This document shows positions 53,046 to 62,329 of a DNA stretch of 64,000 nt, piece by piece; position 1 is the stretch's first letter, and each line of letters starts with the position of its first letter. This stretch comes from Rhodococcus sp. W8901 (GTDB lineage Bacteria > Actinomycetota > Actinomycetes > Mycobacteriales > Mycobacteriaceae). The translations under genes and the position numbers were made by a program. A model generated the notes under the pieces. It made no database searches. It had not been told where the DNA came from and worked only from the letters and a program-made list of their open reading frames with translations. The stretch is from positions 3,720,001 to 3,784,000 of the forward strand of contig NZ_CP054690.1 in assembly GCF_013348805.1 (NCBI RefSeq), in the 5' to 3' direction.

Positions 53046-54008
53046 TCACCCGACCGGTGAGCCGGTGAGCGGCGAGATCACCATGCACGGCACCGGACGC
53101 GGGTGCTCCGGATCGAGCGCATTGAGCACGTGCGCGGCCGCGATCGGCGACGCCCCGAGCGCGGCGTGCTCGGAGTAGTCCTGCGGGCACTGGTCCTGCA
53201 CCACGATGTTGGTCGTGTCGGGTCCGGGCACCAGTCCGCTGGTGTACGGCACCACCAGTTCGTCGTAGCGGGTGGCGATGTTCGTGTAGGTGACGCCCGG
53301 TGCGTAGGGGCTTCCACCTTCGTTGATCTTGTCGACGAAATCGGCGCCCGGTGCCATGTCGAGACACGAGGCGCAGAGTTGGCCGAACGTCTGTTCCTGC
53401 AACGGCATCAGCCCGTTCTGCTTGGCGAAGGCGGTGATCTCACCGGCCCAGAAGGCGCCGGCCCCGCCCCACAGTGGCGCCAACGAGACGTACTTGTCCA
53501 CCTTCGCGGCGCCGCCGAGGAACTTCACGTAGTAGTTCGGCATCAGGGTGCCCTGCGAGTGCCCCACGATGTCGACTTCGGTTGCACCGGTGGCCGCGAG
53601 AACCTCGTCCACGAAGTCGGAGAGTTGCCCGGCGCTCTGGTCCAGAGGTGTCAGCGCGCCGAAGGCACTCGCCGGCCACGTCGCACCCGGTCGCGTGCCG
53701 TAGGTGGGAGCGAAGACGCAATAGCCCTCGTTCTTCAGCAGCGGAACATAAGTGGCCCAGTTGGTTTGCCGGTTGGCGCCGGTGCCGTGAACCAGGACTA
53801 CCGGCTCGGGGTGTTCCGGAGTCGGCCTGCAGGTCCAGTCGTTCGATCCGGGAATCGACCCGCCGGGATTGGCGGCCTCCAGCCCGATCCCGTCGTAGAA
53901 GTTGTGCGGGACCGGCATCGGGTCGGCCGCAGCCGTCGGCTGTAGTGCCGCCGGACCGAATCCGGCTATCGCCGCAAGCGCGAGCACGGCAATGAACGAC
54001 GTGCGCAT
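53046..54008 (-). CDS. secreted triacylglycerol lipase/esterase
   Basis: 320 aa from ATG 54008 (GGGGAA upstream). Sec signal peptide 'MRTSFIAVLALAAIAGFGPAALQPTAAAD'. Lipase class 2-like alpha/beta hydrolase: 'PVVLVHGTGANRQTNWATYVPLL' (oxyanion loop), nucleophile in 'VDIVGHSQGTLMPNYYVKFLGG', and a C-terminal His in 'YSEHAALGAS'. Several cysteines could form disulfides (CLD, QLCASC, DQCPQD). Likely exported for lipid hydrolysis. Follows tRNA-Arg on the opposite strand. Confidence 0.87.
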   Translation of the reverse strand: MRTSFIAVLALAAIAGFGPAALQPTAAADPMPVPHNFYDGIGLEAANPGGSIPGSNDWTCRPTPEHPEPVVLVHGTGANRQTNWATYVPLLKNEGYCVFAPTYGTRPGATWPASAFGALTPLDQSAGQLSDFVDEVLAATGATEVDIVGHSQGTLMPNYYVKFLGGAAKVDKYVSLAPLWGGAGAFWAGEITAFAKQNGLMPLQEQTFGQLCASCLDMAPGADFVDKINEGGSPYAPGVTYTNIATRYDELVVPYTSGLVPGPDTTNIVVQDQCPQDYSEHAALGASPIAAAHVLNALDPEHPRPVPCMVISPLTGSPVG

Positions 54009-54094
54009 CTGGTTCCCCCTGAGTCGTCGCTCTGACGTCCCCGACCGGTCGAAACCTAACACCCGGAGGGCAATCCGGACCCAGAATTCCCCGC

Positions 54095-54156
54095 TGTGCG
54101 CACTTATCGTTCCACGGCCCCGCCCTCGAACACCGATACGTGCGCAAAACGCGGGC
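54095..54156. repeat. intergenic palindromic repeat, family 1 copy B
   Basis: Arms TGTGCGCACTTATCGTT and CACCGATACGTGCGCAAAA (complementary apart from three positions) around a GC-rich centre, upstream of the lipase start. Arm sequence TTTGCGCACTTATCG is shared with the copy at 19014-19075. Confidence 0.55.
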
Positions 54157-54187
54157 GGCCCGCCCCCGGATGCCGGGGACGGGCCGC
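54155..54187 (-). terminator. hairpin after the DUF4185 gene
   Basis: GCGGCCCG/CGGGCCGC 8-bp stem, one mismatch, then CCCCGG/CCGGGG 6 bp and a 3-nt loop. 20 bp after the DUF4185 stop. Confidence 0.7.
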
Positions 54188-54207
54188 ACTTCACGAAGCC
54201 GGCGAAC

Positions 54208-55656
54208 TCACTCGCCGTCGACGGTCTCGACGAATCCCTCGGGAGTCTGGAAGCCCTCGAGCTTCTGCTCGCCGGTGGCCGCCGGGTCGGGGCTGTCCGC
54301 CGGAACCGCGGTCCGGAGGTTCATACCGCCCAGGTCGGTCTTCATGTAGATCACGTTGTACCGATCCCAGGTCGTCAGCACGAAGTACAGGTCACTGCCG
54401 GTCGACCAGGGATGCATGAAGCCGCCGTACAGCGACGGCAGCGTCGTTCCGCTGATGAGGGTCTGCTTGCCGACCCACGGGCCCTCGGGGCTGTCTGCGA
54501 CGCGGATCACAAGACCGTTGAGGTCGGTGTACATGGCCACGTACTTGCCGAGGAAGTCGTTCCACTGCACCGACAGCTCGCTGACCTTCCCACCGATGAC
54601 CGGGACCGCGTCTGCGATGTTCGAACTCCACGCCGAACCGTTCCAGTACTCGTAGGCACCCAGGTTTCGGATGTCCGCCTTGGGCACACGAGCGAGGCGC
54701 GCCTCCCCGGATCGGCCGGAGGGCGTGCCGAACTCATAGACGTAGCCGTCACCCTGAGCCGGCACGAACGCACTCATCTGCCAGTTCTTGTTGCGTGGCG
54801 AGAAGGCCGGGATCTGATCGACGCCGGGGATCGGGATCGGCGTATCGAAGACCCCTTCGCGATTGACACGCACGGTCGCCGGGTCCGTCTGCCAGTGGTC
54901 TCCGTTGTCAGTGGAGTAGGCGAGCCCGGAGTAGTTGGTGGTCCACTCGCCCGGCGTGTCCCACGAACGGACGGACATCCACCGCACGTACTGCACACCG
55001 TCGACGGCGACGCCGCCGGTCGGGATCACCGTGAACTCGGGGAAACCGCCCGGCTTCTCAGAGAGCAGACCCTGGATGACCTGCCTGGAGAAGTTCGGCG
55101 GCGCCGCCGCGAGCGGTGAGTCGTCGATCCGCATGCCGTCGGTCAGGTTAGCGTCCGTGCTGCGGAACAGGACGTTGCTGCGCCACTGATCGCCCTCGAT
55201 GCCACAGTCGCCGACAGTGTCACCGAACAGCATCATGACGCCGTGGTCCGCGTCTCCGCTGTCCCACATGATCCCGAGGTCGGTACCGGAGACGCTGTAC
55301 TTCTCGATGCTCTTGTTCGGGCTACCCGGTCCGGTAACCATTTCGATGGCCTTGGTCTTGCCCGACAACACCGGCAGCGCACCGTTGGGCGCGCCGGTGA
55401 TCCACGGGAGCGAGTTGATGAGCGAACCCGTCGCGCTGCCGAGGCTGCCCGAAGCCAGGCTGCCGAGACTGCCGGAGCTCCCCGCGCTGCCGGCACTTCC
55501 CTGGCTACCCGAACTTCCTGCGCTACCGAGACTTCCGCCGTTCTGCCCGCACGGACCCCCGACCGCGTTCGCGGGTGTCGCCATTGCAACCGAGAGTCCG
55601 ACAGTGACTGTCGCAGCGGACAGTGCCGCCGTCCATCTTCTCTTCGTTGCTCTCAC
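54208..55656 (-). CDS. secreted DUF4185 protein (GH183 endo-D-arabinanase-like)
   Basis: 482 aa from GTG 55656. Signal peptide 'RRWTAALSAATVTVGLSVAMATPANAV', then a 40-residue Gly/Ser linker ('GSLGSAGSSGSQGSAGSAGS'), then a beta-propeller-like DUF4185 domain with 'DLGIMWDSGDADHGVMMLFGDTVGD', 'GVFDTPIPIPGVDQIPAFSPRNKNW' and 'LYGGFMHPWSTGSDLYFVLTTWDRYNVIYMKTD'. I recall DUF4185 being assigned to GH183 endo-D-arabinanases that cut mycobacterial arabinan. Cell-wall arabinogalactan turnover would fit, but specificity is inferred. An upstream TTGATC-N18-GATACA promoter is visible. Confidence 0.78.
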   Translation of the reverse strand: MRATKRRWTAALSAATVTVGLSVAMATPANAVGGPCGQNGGSLGSAGSSGSQGSAGSAGSSGSLGSLASGSLGSATGSLINSLPWITGAPNGALPVLSGKTKAIEMVTGPGSPNKSIEKYSVSGTDLGIMWDSGDADHGVMMLFGDTVGDCGIEGDQWRSNVLFRSTDANLTDGMRIDDSPLAAAPPNFSRQVIQGLLSEKPGGFPEFTVIPTGGVAVDGVQYVRWMSVRSWDTPGEWTTNYSGLAYSTDNGDHWQTDPATVRVNREGVFDTPIPIPGVDQIPAFSPRNKNWQMSAFVPAQGDGYVYEFGTPSGRSGEARLARVPKADIRNLGAYEYWNGSAWSSNIADAVPVIGGKVSELSVQWNDFLGKYVAMYTDLNGLVIRVADSPEGPWVGKQTLISGTTLPSLYGGFMHPWSTGSDLYFVLTTWDRYNVIYMKTDLGGMNLRTAVPADSPDPAATGEQKLEGFQTPEGFVETVDGE

Positions 55657-56006
55657 AGACCGTTTTCCTTCCAGTGGTCGGGGAGGCAATGTGTGCGCGG
55701 CCCAACCGCTGTATCCCCCCGGAGACGTGCATCGATCAATGAGCAAACCATGAAACGCCCAAGATTCGGGTGTTACTCATGGGATTTCTGTGGAAATTGA
55801 GACGTGAATAGGGTAATCGCGCCCGGTCTCCGCCGCGAACACCGTCCGGGTTCAGGTGACGCCGAACCGATCTCGCCCATCCTGCGTAACACGATGTTTA
55901 CACGTGGCCAATCTCACTTTCCCCAGGTAACCGTCGAAGTGTAGGCCAGCTACGGACTATCGTGTAACGGAAAGATTAATAAGTTCTCACGGAATCAGGT
56001 AGGTGA
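55657..56006. other. 350-bp intergenic region between DUF4185 and gdhA
   Basis: No gene. It contains the DUF4185 promoter and an AT-richer block (55738-55820) unlike the rest of the window. A near-palindrome GTAAC-ACGATG-TTTAC lies at 55886-55901, about 105 bp upstream of gdhA, with a faint resemblance to GlnR sites. The gdhA RBS (AGGTAGGTGA) is just before its ATG. No clear -10/-35 pair for gdhA was found. Confidence 0.6.
55710..55739 (-). promoter_or_regulatory. promoter of the DUF4185 gene
   Basis: TTGATC (55739-55734), 18-nt spacer, GATACA (55715-55710) on the minus strand, leaving a leader of about 45 nt to GTG 55656. Good agreement with a sigma-A promoter. Confidence 0.45.
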
Positions 56007-57353
<1,347 letters not shown>

Positions 57354-57367
57354 TCCTCACGCACCGC

Positions 57368-57415
57368 AAACGGCTCGGGCCCGGCATCGACTTCGATGCC
57401 GGGCCCGAGCCGTTT
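57368..57415. terminator. very strong hairpin after gdhA
   Basis: 23-bp perfect stem (AAACGGCTCGGGCCCGGCATCGA and its complement) with a 2-nt loop CT, ending TTTCG. Faces the convergent small gene at 57420 and so can serve both directions. Confidence 0.9.
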
Positions 57416-57419
57416 CGTA

Positions 57420-57668
57420 CTACCGATCGGGTCGGTCCTCGTCCGGATCCGTCCGCGCCTCCTCCGAATCCTCCCGCGCCTTGCGCGCCGCCTCCCGCAT
57501 CTCGATGCCGTCGGTGATCCAGTCCCCGATCTCGCGGGTGACGTCCCGGACCGCGCCGGTGATGATCACGGCGATCCTGCCGACGTGGGTGGCCGCCGAT
57601 TCGGTGATGTCCTGCACCGTGTCCTTGCCCCGCTCGAACTTCCCCACCATGTTCGACGCACCTCTCAT
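57420..57668 (-). CDS. small helical protein coupled to the desaturase, function unknown
   Basis: 82 aa from ATG 57668, which overlaps the desaturase TGA (ATGA). An internal ATG at 57650 (76 aa) is also preceded by AGAGG. Amphipathic 'TESAATHVGRIAVIITGAVRDVTREIGDWITDGIEMREAARKARED' and a highly charged tail (EARTDPDEDRPDR). No known domain. The coupled start and shared transcript suggest a partner or stability factor for the desaturase. Confidence 0.6.
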   Translation of the reverse strand: MRGASNMVGKFERGKDTVQDITESAATHVGRIAVIITGAVRDVTREIGDWITDGIEMREAARKAREDSEEARTDPDEDRPDR

Positions 57669-58852
57669 GCAGCGGTCTTCCGACGCTCGACGATAACACC
57701 GTGCACCGGAGCGGGGCCGACCAGCGACGGCGGCAGCGCGAGCCGGAAGATCTTGGCCCACACCGAGCCGATCTGCCGGAAGAATCCGCCGGTGTTGTAC
57801 GGCAACCCGTACTGTTTGCACAGTTCCCGCACCCGCGGGGCCATCTGCGGATAGCGGTGCGCCGGAATGTCCGGGAACAGGTGGTGCTCGATCTGGTGTG
57901 ACAGGTTGCCCGACATGATGTGGAACAGCGGGCTGCCACTGATGTTCGCGCTCCCCAGCATCTGCCGCAGGTACCACTGGCCGCGGGTCTCGTCGGCCGT
58001 CTCCTCCTCGGTGAAACTCTGTACGCCCGAGGGGAAGTGGCCGCAGAAGATGATCGAGTACGCCCACACGTTGCGGACCACGTTGGCGGTCGCGTTCCCG
58101 AGCAGCGTCGAGACGAACAGCGGCCCCGCCAGCGCCGGGAACACCACGTAGTCCTTGAGTACCTGACGGCCCGCCTTCCGCCACCAGCCCACCATCAGTG
58201 GTTTGACGTCCGCCCAGCTGCGCTTGCCCTGGACCACGTTCTCGGCCTCGAGGTCGTGCAGCATCACACCCCACTCGAACAGGAACATCAGCCCCGTCGC
58301 ATACACGGGATTGCCGAGATAGTAGGGGTTCCAGCGCTGCGCGTCGTCCATCCGCAGGACGCCGTATCCGATGTCGCGGTCCCGGCCGACGATGTTCGTG
58401 TACGTGTGGTGCATGTAGTTGTGCGAGTGTTTCCACTGGTCAGCAGGGCACACGGTGTCCCATTCGAACACCCGCGAGTTCAGGCCGGGCTCGCGCATCC
58501 AGTCGTACTGGCCGTGCATGACGTTGTGGCCGATCTCCATGTTGTCGAGGATCTTCGAGATCGACAGCGCCCCGACGCCGGCGAGCCAGAACGGCGGCAG
58601 GAACCCGAGGTACATCAGACCACGGCCCGCGACCTCGAACCCCCTCTGCGCCTTGATGATCCGATAGATGTACTCCCGGTCGACCTGACCGAGGTCCGCG
58701 ACGGTCTCGGCGCGCAGGGCATCGAGTTCGCGGCCGAGATCCTCGACGTCGTCGTAGCTCAGGACGGCGATCTCGCCGGCCTTCTCCGGCTCCGGTTCAC
58801 GCTCCCAGAACCTCAGGAAGCCGGGCACACCCGGCAGACTGACTCCCAACAT
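57665..58852 (-). CDS. desA3: DesA3-type membrane fatty acid (acyl-CoA) desaturase
   Basis: 395 aa from ATG 58852 (AGGAGA upstream). Membrane di-iron desaturase making cis-delta-9 oleate-type acids from acyl-CoA. The three histidine boxes are present: HNVMH (in GHNVMHGQ), HNYMHH (in HSHNYMHHTYTN) and HQIEHH, plus several membrane helices between them. The next gene upstream in the transcript is its electron donor reductase, as for Rv3229c-Rv3230c in Mtb. Palindrome 60048-60061 probably regulates the pair. Confidence 0.93.
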   Translation of the reverse strand: MLGVSLPGVPGFLRFWEREPEPEKAGEIAVLSYDDVEDLGRELDALRAETVADLGQVDREYIYRIIKAQRGFEVAGRGLMYLGFLPPFWLAGVGALSISKILDNMEIGHNVMHGQYDWMREPGLNSRVFEWDTVCPADQWKHSHNYMHHTYTNIVGRDRDIGYGVLRMDDAQRWNPYYLGNPVYATGLMFLFEWGVMLHDLEAENVVQGKRSWADVKPLMVGWWRKAGRQVLKDYVVFPALAGPLFVSTLLGNATANVVRNVWAYSIIFCGHFPSGVQSFTEEETADETRGQWYLRQMLGSANISGSPLFHIMSGNLSHQIEHHLFPDIPAHRYPQMAPRVRELCKQYGLPYNTGGFFRQIGSVWAKIFRLALPPSLVGPAPVHGVIVERRKTAA

Positions 58853-58886
58853 CGTGTTCTCCTGTCCAGTCGTGCGATCGGGTCGC

Positions 58887-59987
58887 TCAGATGTCGATGT
58901 CGACGTCACCGAGCGGCGCGGAGATGCAGAGTTGGATCGGCTGATCCGGGTCGTCGTGGGTATCGCCGGTACGGACGTTGCGGGTCCGGCCGGATCGCTT
59001 GAGCGCGGTGCACGAGAAACAGATCCCCATCCGGCAGCCGTACTCGGGCACCAGCCCGGCGGCCTCGGCCTGCTCGAGGATGCTCGCCCCCGAGTTCTCG
59101 ACGGTGACACCGCTGCGCGCGAACGACACCGTCCCACCCGCCGCGTCGACCGGACCGGTCGAGCCGATCACGAACCGTTCGGTGTGCATCTGTTCACCGA
59201 ACCCGTCGGCATCGAGCAGGTGGCGCACGGCCGCCGTGAGCGCGTCCGGTCCACACACGAACACCTCGGTGCCGACCCCGAAACCGGGGGCCACCCGCTG
59301 CAGGTGTGCGCCGCAGAAGCGCCCGCCGGGCACGGTCTCGACCAGGTCGATCGTGACGTTGTCGTGCGCGGCGTCGATCGCGCGCAACTCGGCGCGGTCT
59401 GCGATGTCGGCGACGGTCCGCACATAGTGCAGGAACGCGATCCGGCCGGAGTAACCCTCGTCGATGAGCGTGCGCAGCATCGACAGCACCGGCGTGATGC
59501 CGCTGCCGCCGCTGACGAGCAGCACCGAATCGGGCCGCGGGTCCGGCAGCCGGAACTCACCGGCGGCCGGAGCCAGGTCGACGACCAAACCCTCCTCGAC
59601 GTGGTCGTACAGGTATTGCGACACCAGCCCGCCCGGGTGGGCCTTCACGGTGAGCCGGATCGGATCGCCCGCGCGGTGCTGCGAACCGGTCGGCGAGTAG
59701 CAACGGACATGGCGGACCCCGTCGATCACGACGCCCACCTGCACGAACTGTCCGGCGGCGAATCCGCGCCACTGCCGGGTGGGCCGCAACTCGAGGCATA
59801 CCGAACCCGCCGTGGGCCGCGACACCGACACCACGCGGGCACGCATGTCGCGCACGGTCGCCATCGGATCGACCAGTTCGAGGTAGCGGTCCACGGCGTG
59901 CGGGGTGGCCATCGACTCCAGCAGCGCGAGCAGCGGGCGCCGTATGCGGCCGGTGGAACTCACGGAAGGTTCAGATCTCACAGCCAT
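58887..59987 (-). CDS. desaturase-linked NADPH oxidoreductase (flavin, 2Fe-2S)
   Basis: 366 aa from ATG 59987 (GGAGAG upstream). FNR-type flavin domain: 'HVRCYSPTG', the NAD(P) motif 'VLLVSGGSGITPVLSMLRTL' and 'CGPDAL'. The C-terminal plant-type ferredoxin domain has the Cys cluster in 'PEYGCRMGICFSCTALK' and 'QLCISAP'. It passes electrons from NADPH to the desaturase. Equivalent to Rv3230c. 34 bp upstream of desA3; same operon. Confidence 0.92.
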   Translation of the reverse strand: MAVRSEPSVSSTGRIRRPLLALLESMATPHAVDRYLELVDPMATVRDMRARVVSVSRPTAGSVCLELRPTRQWRGFAAGQFVQVGVVIDGVRHVRCYSPTGSQHRAGDPIRLTVKAHPGGLVSQYLYDHVEEGLVVDLAPAAGEFRLPDPRPDSVLLVSGGSGITPVLSMLRTLIDEGYSGRIAFLHYVRTVADIADRAELRAIDAAHDNVTIDLVETVPGGRFCGAHLQRVAPGFGVGTEVFVCGPDALTAAVRHLLDADGFGEQMHTERFVIGSTGPVDAAGGTVSFARSGVTVENSGASILEQAEAAGLVPEYGCRMGICFSCTALKRSGRTRNVRTGDTHDDPDQPIQLCISAPLGDVDIDI

Positions 59988-60047
59988 GGTCTCTCCTCGT
60001 CGGAGCGCCGATTCGATGTCGGCCACACGGTTTCAGTGCACAGTCGT

Positions 60048-60087
60048 ACACTAATTAGTGTGAACGCAGTTACCCCACGCCTGTCAA
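60048..60087 (-). promoter_or_regulatory. desaturase operon promoter with TetR operator
   Basis: Perfect 14-bp palindrome ACACTAATTAGTGT (60048-60061). On the minus strand TTGACA (60087-60082) is a consensus -35; 17 nt on, TTCACA (60064-60059) is the -10 position, so the palindrome overlaps the -10. The divergent TetR (60143) very likely binds it and represses both directions. Confidence 0.65.
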
Positions 60088-60142
60088 TCCCGGACATCAG
60101 TGACGCCGGTCACGCTCCGGATGCGGCGGGTGCGGGATCTCG

Positions 60143-60790
60143 GTGAATACACTCGACGCCGTGACGGAGCCGGTGGAGACGCGAGCGCAGCGCAAGGAGC
60201 GCACCCGCCAGGCACTGCTCGATCGCACGCTCGACCTCCTGGCGGACCGCAGTTTCGCGAGCGTCAGCCTGCGCGAAGTCGCGCGCGCGGCCGGGATCGT
60301 GCCGACCGCCTTCTACCGCCACTTCGCGTCGATGGACGAACTGGGCGTGGTCCTCGCCGAGGACAGCATGCGGGTGTTGCGCCGGATGCTGCGCGACGCC
60401 CGACGCACACCCAGCACCAAGAACGCGACGGCCTCGCTCGACATTCTCGTCCGCCAGGTGCGCGCGCACGAGGCGGAGTTCCGCTTCATCGCCCGCGAGC
60501 GGTACGGCGGCGTCACCGAGGTCCGGCGCGCGATCGCCACCGAACTGCGCCTGTTCGTCAGCGAACTCACGATCGACCTGTCCCGCATGCCGGGGCTCGC
60601 CGACTGGGACGTCGAGGATCTCGAGATGGCCGCCGACCTCATCGTGCAGGCGATGCTCGCCGCGGTGATCGACCTGCTCGAGGTGGAGCGTCCGGGGTCG
60701 GCCGACGAACGCGCGGTGATCGAGCGGGCCGAGAAGCAGTTGCGGCTCATCATGCTCGGCATCGGGAGCTGGAAGCCCACGCGCGCGTAG
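60143..60790 (+). CDS. TetR-family regulator of the desaturase operon
   Basis: 215 aa from GTG 60143 (an internal GTG at 60161 is possible). HTH 'LDRTLDLLADRSFASVSLREVARAAGIVPTAFYRHFASMDELGVVL'. The sequence resembles the regulators found next to DesA3-like genes in mycobacteria and to DesT-type fatty-acid sensors. Divergent from the reductase-desaturase operon, with the palindrome between them. Confidence 0.88.
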   Translation: MNTLDAVTEPVETRAQRKERTRQALLDRTLDLLADRSFASVSLREVARAAGIVPTAFYRHFASMDELGVVLAEDSMRVLRRMLRDARRTPSTKNATASLDILVRQVRAHEAEFRFIARERYGGVTEVRRAIATELRLFVSELTIDLSRMPGLADWDVEDLEMAADLIVQAMLAAVIDLLEVERPGSADERAVIERAEKQLRLIMLGIGSWKPTRA

Positions 60791-60803
60791 CGGTTCGGCT
60801 ACC

Positions 60804-61658
60804 GTGGCCACCATGACAGCCGACGCGCGCCACGACCGAGTTCGCCTGGGCGACCTGACTTTCGACGTCAACGTCACCGGCCCGGACGACGGCGTCCCGA
60901 TCGTTGCGCTCCACGGCTTCCCGGAGAGCGCAGCGTCGTGGCGGCCGATCACGCCGCGACTCGTCCGCGCCGGATTCCGGGTGATCGCGCCGGATCAGCG
61001 GGGATACTCCCCCGACGCTCGCCCCGAGGCGGTCGAGGACTACCGGTTCGACCACCTCGTCGCCGACGTCGTCGGGCTGCTCGACGCGTACGACCTCGAC
61101 TCGGCCCACCTGGTGGGTCACGACTGGGGTGCGGCCGTCGCGTGGCAGGTGGCGGGCCGGCACCCGGAGCGGATCCGCAGCCTCACGGCGGTGTCGGTGC
61201 CGCACGCGGCGGCCTTCGGATGGGCCCTGCGCAACGACGCCGACCAGCAGCGGCGGTCCGGCTACATGCGACAGTTCCGCACCGAGAGCAACTCCGAAGC
61301 CGTTCTGCTCGAGGAGAACTCACGGCGCCTACGGGCGGTCTTCGGCGACGGCAACGACCCCGATCTGGTCGAGGAACACGTCCGGCTGCTGTCGGAGCCG
61401 GGCGCCCTGACTGCCGCGATGAACTGGTACCGGGCGTTGGTCCACGAGTTCGGCGACCTGCCGCCGGTGCGGGTTCCCACCACGTACGTGTGGAGCACCG
61501 CGGACCCCGCCATCGGCCCGGCGTGCGCGGAGCGCTGCGGCGACTTCGTCGACGCGCCGTACCGCTTCGTCGTGCTCGAGGGCGGAAGTCACTGGATCCC
61601 TGAGGAGAACGCCGACGCACTGGCCGACGCGATCCTCGCCCGAGCTGCCCAGAGCTGA
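60804..61658 (+). CDS. alpha/beta hydrolase, epoxide hydrolase-like
   Basis: 284 aa from GTG 60804 (ATG 60813 gives 281 aa). Oxyanion HGFPES, nucleophile in GHDWGAAVAW (the Asp of epoxide hydrolases, with HDWG), later Tyr in 'NWYRALV' and catalytic His in 'GGSHWIPEENAD'. This combination is characteristic of soluble epoxide hydrolases rather than esterases. 13 bp after the TetR gene on the same strand. The substrate could be a fatty-acid or xenobiotic epoxide. Confidence 0.85.
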   Translation: MATMTADARHDRVRLGDLTFDVNVTGPDDGVPIVALHGFPESAASWRPITPRLVRAGFRVIAPDQRGYSPDARPEAVEDYRFDHLVADVVGLLDAYDLDSAHLVGHDWGAAVAWQVAGRHPERIRSLTAVSVPHAAAFGWALRNDADQQRRSGYMRQFRTESNSEAVLLEENSRRLRAVFGDGNDPDLVEEHVRLLSEPGALTAAMNWYRALVHEFGDLPPVRVPTTYVWSTADPAIGPACAERCGDFVDAPYRFVVLEGGSHWIPEENADALADAILARAAQS

Positions 61659-61668
61659 CGGTCGGCCG

Positions 61669-62238
61669 TCACCCGCCGAGGAACACCTCGAGCTCGTCCA
61701 CCACCGCATCGAGCGGCGCCGACGTACTCTGCGCCTGCGCCATCACCAGCGCACCCTCGAGCGCGCTCACCACGAGCACCGCCAACGACGCCGACCGCGC
61801 CTGCGCGACGCCGTCGCCGACGAGCGACGCGGCGATCAGGTCGCACCATTCGGAGAACGTCGCGCCCGCCACCTCGCGCGCGCCGCGTTCGGTGCCGAGC
61901 GCGGCCGCGACGATCGGACACCCGGCGGCGTAGTCGGTGGCCTCGAGCCCCCGACGCCACAGGTCCACCAGCGCCCGCAGCGCCGAGACGGTGTCACCGG
62001 ACTCGAGAACGCGGGCGACGCCCCGCCCCAGGTAGGCCGCGGCGGACCGGGTCGCCTCCTCCACCAGCTGGGACTTCCCGTTCGGGAAGTGGTGGTAGAT
62101 CGAGCCGCGCGGGGCACCGCTGTGGGCGAGCACGTCGGCGAACGACGTCGCGGCCACACCCTGCTCGCGGATGAGTGCGACGGCGCTGTCGATCATGGCC
62201 GCGCGCGGACCGTTCACGGGATCGCTTCGCCTCGCCAT
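61669..62238 (-). CDS. TetR-family regulator
   Basis: 189 aa. HTH 'MIDSAVALIREQGVAATSFADVLAHSGAPRGSIYHHFPNGKSQLVEEATRSA', the LmrA/YxaF-like TetR subgroup. Divergent from a thioesterase gene; the 91-bp gap holds a near-perfect 16-bp-arm palindrome. It would repress both genes and release on an acyl-like ligand. Confidence 0.88.
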   Translation of the reverse strand: MARRSDPVNGPRAAMIDSAVALIREQGVAATSFADVLAHSGAPRGSIYHHFPNGKSQLVEEATRSAAAYLGRGVARVLESGDTVSALRALVDLWRRGLEATDYAAGCPIVAAALGTERGAREVAGATFSEWCDLIAASLVGDGVAQARSASLAVLVVSALEGALVMAQAQSTSAPLDAVVDELEVFLGG

Positions 62239-62271
62239 GTCGTCGCCCTTCCGTCGATCGCACCGTTGCCG

Positions 62272-62307
62272 TCCGGTTCTATGTATGTTGTCATACCTAG
62301 AACCGGA
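62272..62307. promoter_or_regulatory. near-perfect TetR operator between regulator and thioesterase
   Basis: Arms TCCGGTTCTATGTATG and CATACCTAGAACCGGA around TTGT: 15 of 16 arm positions are complementary. It sits centrally between divergent starts (62238 and 62330), so it likely overlaps both promoters. Confidence 0.75.
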
Positions 62308-62329
62308 TCGTCACCCACCAGGAGCAGCC

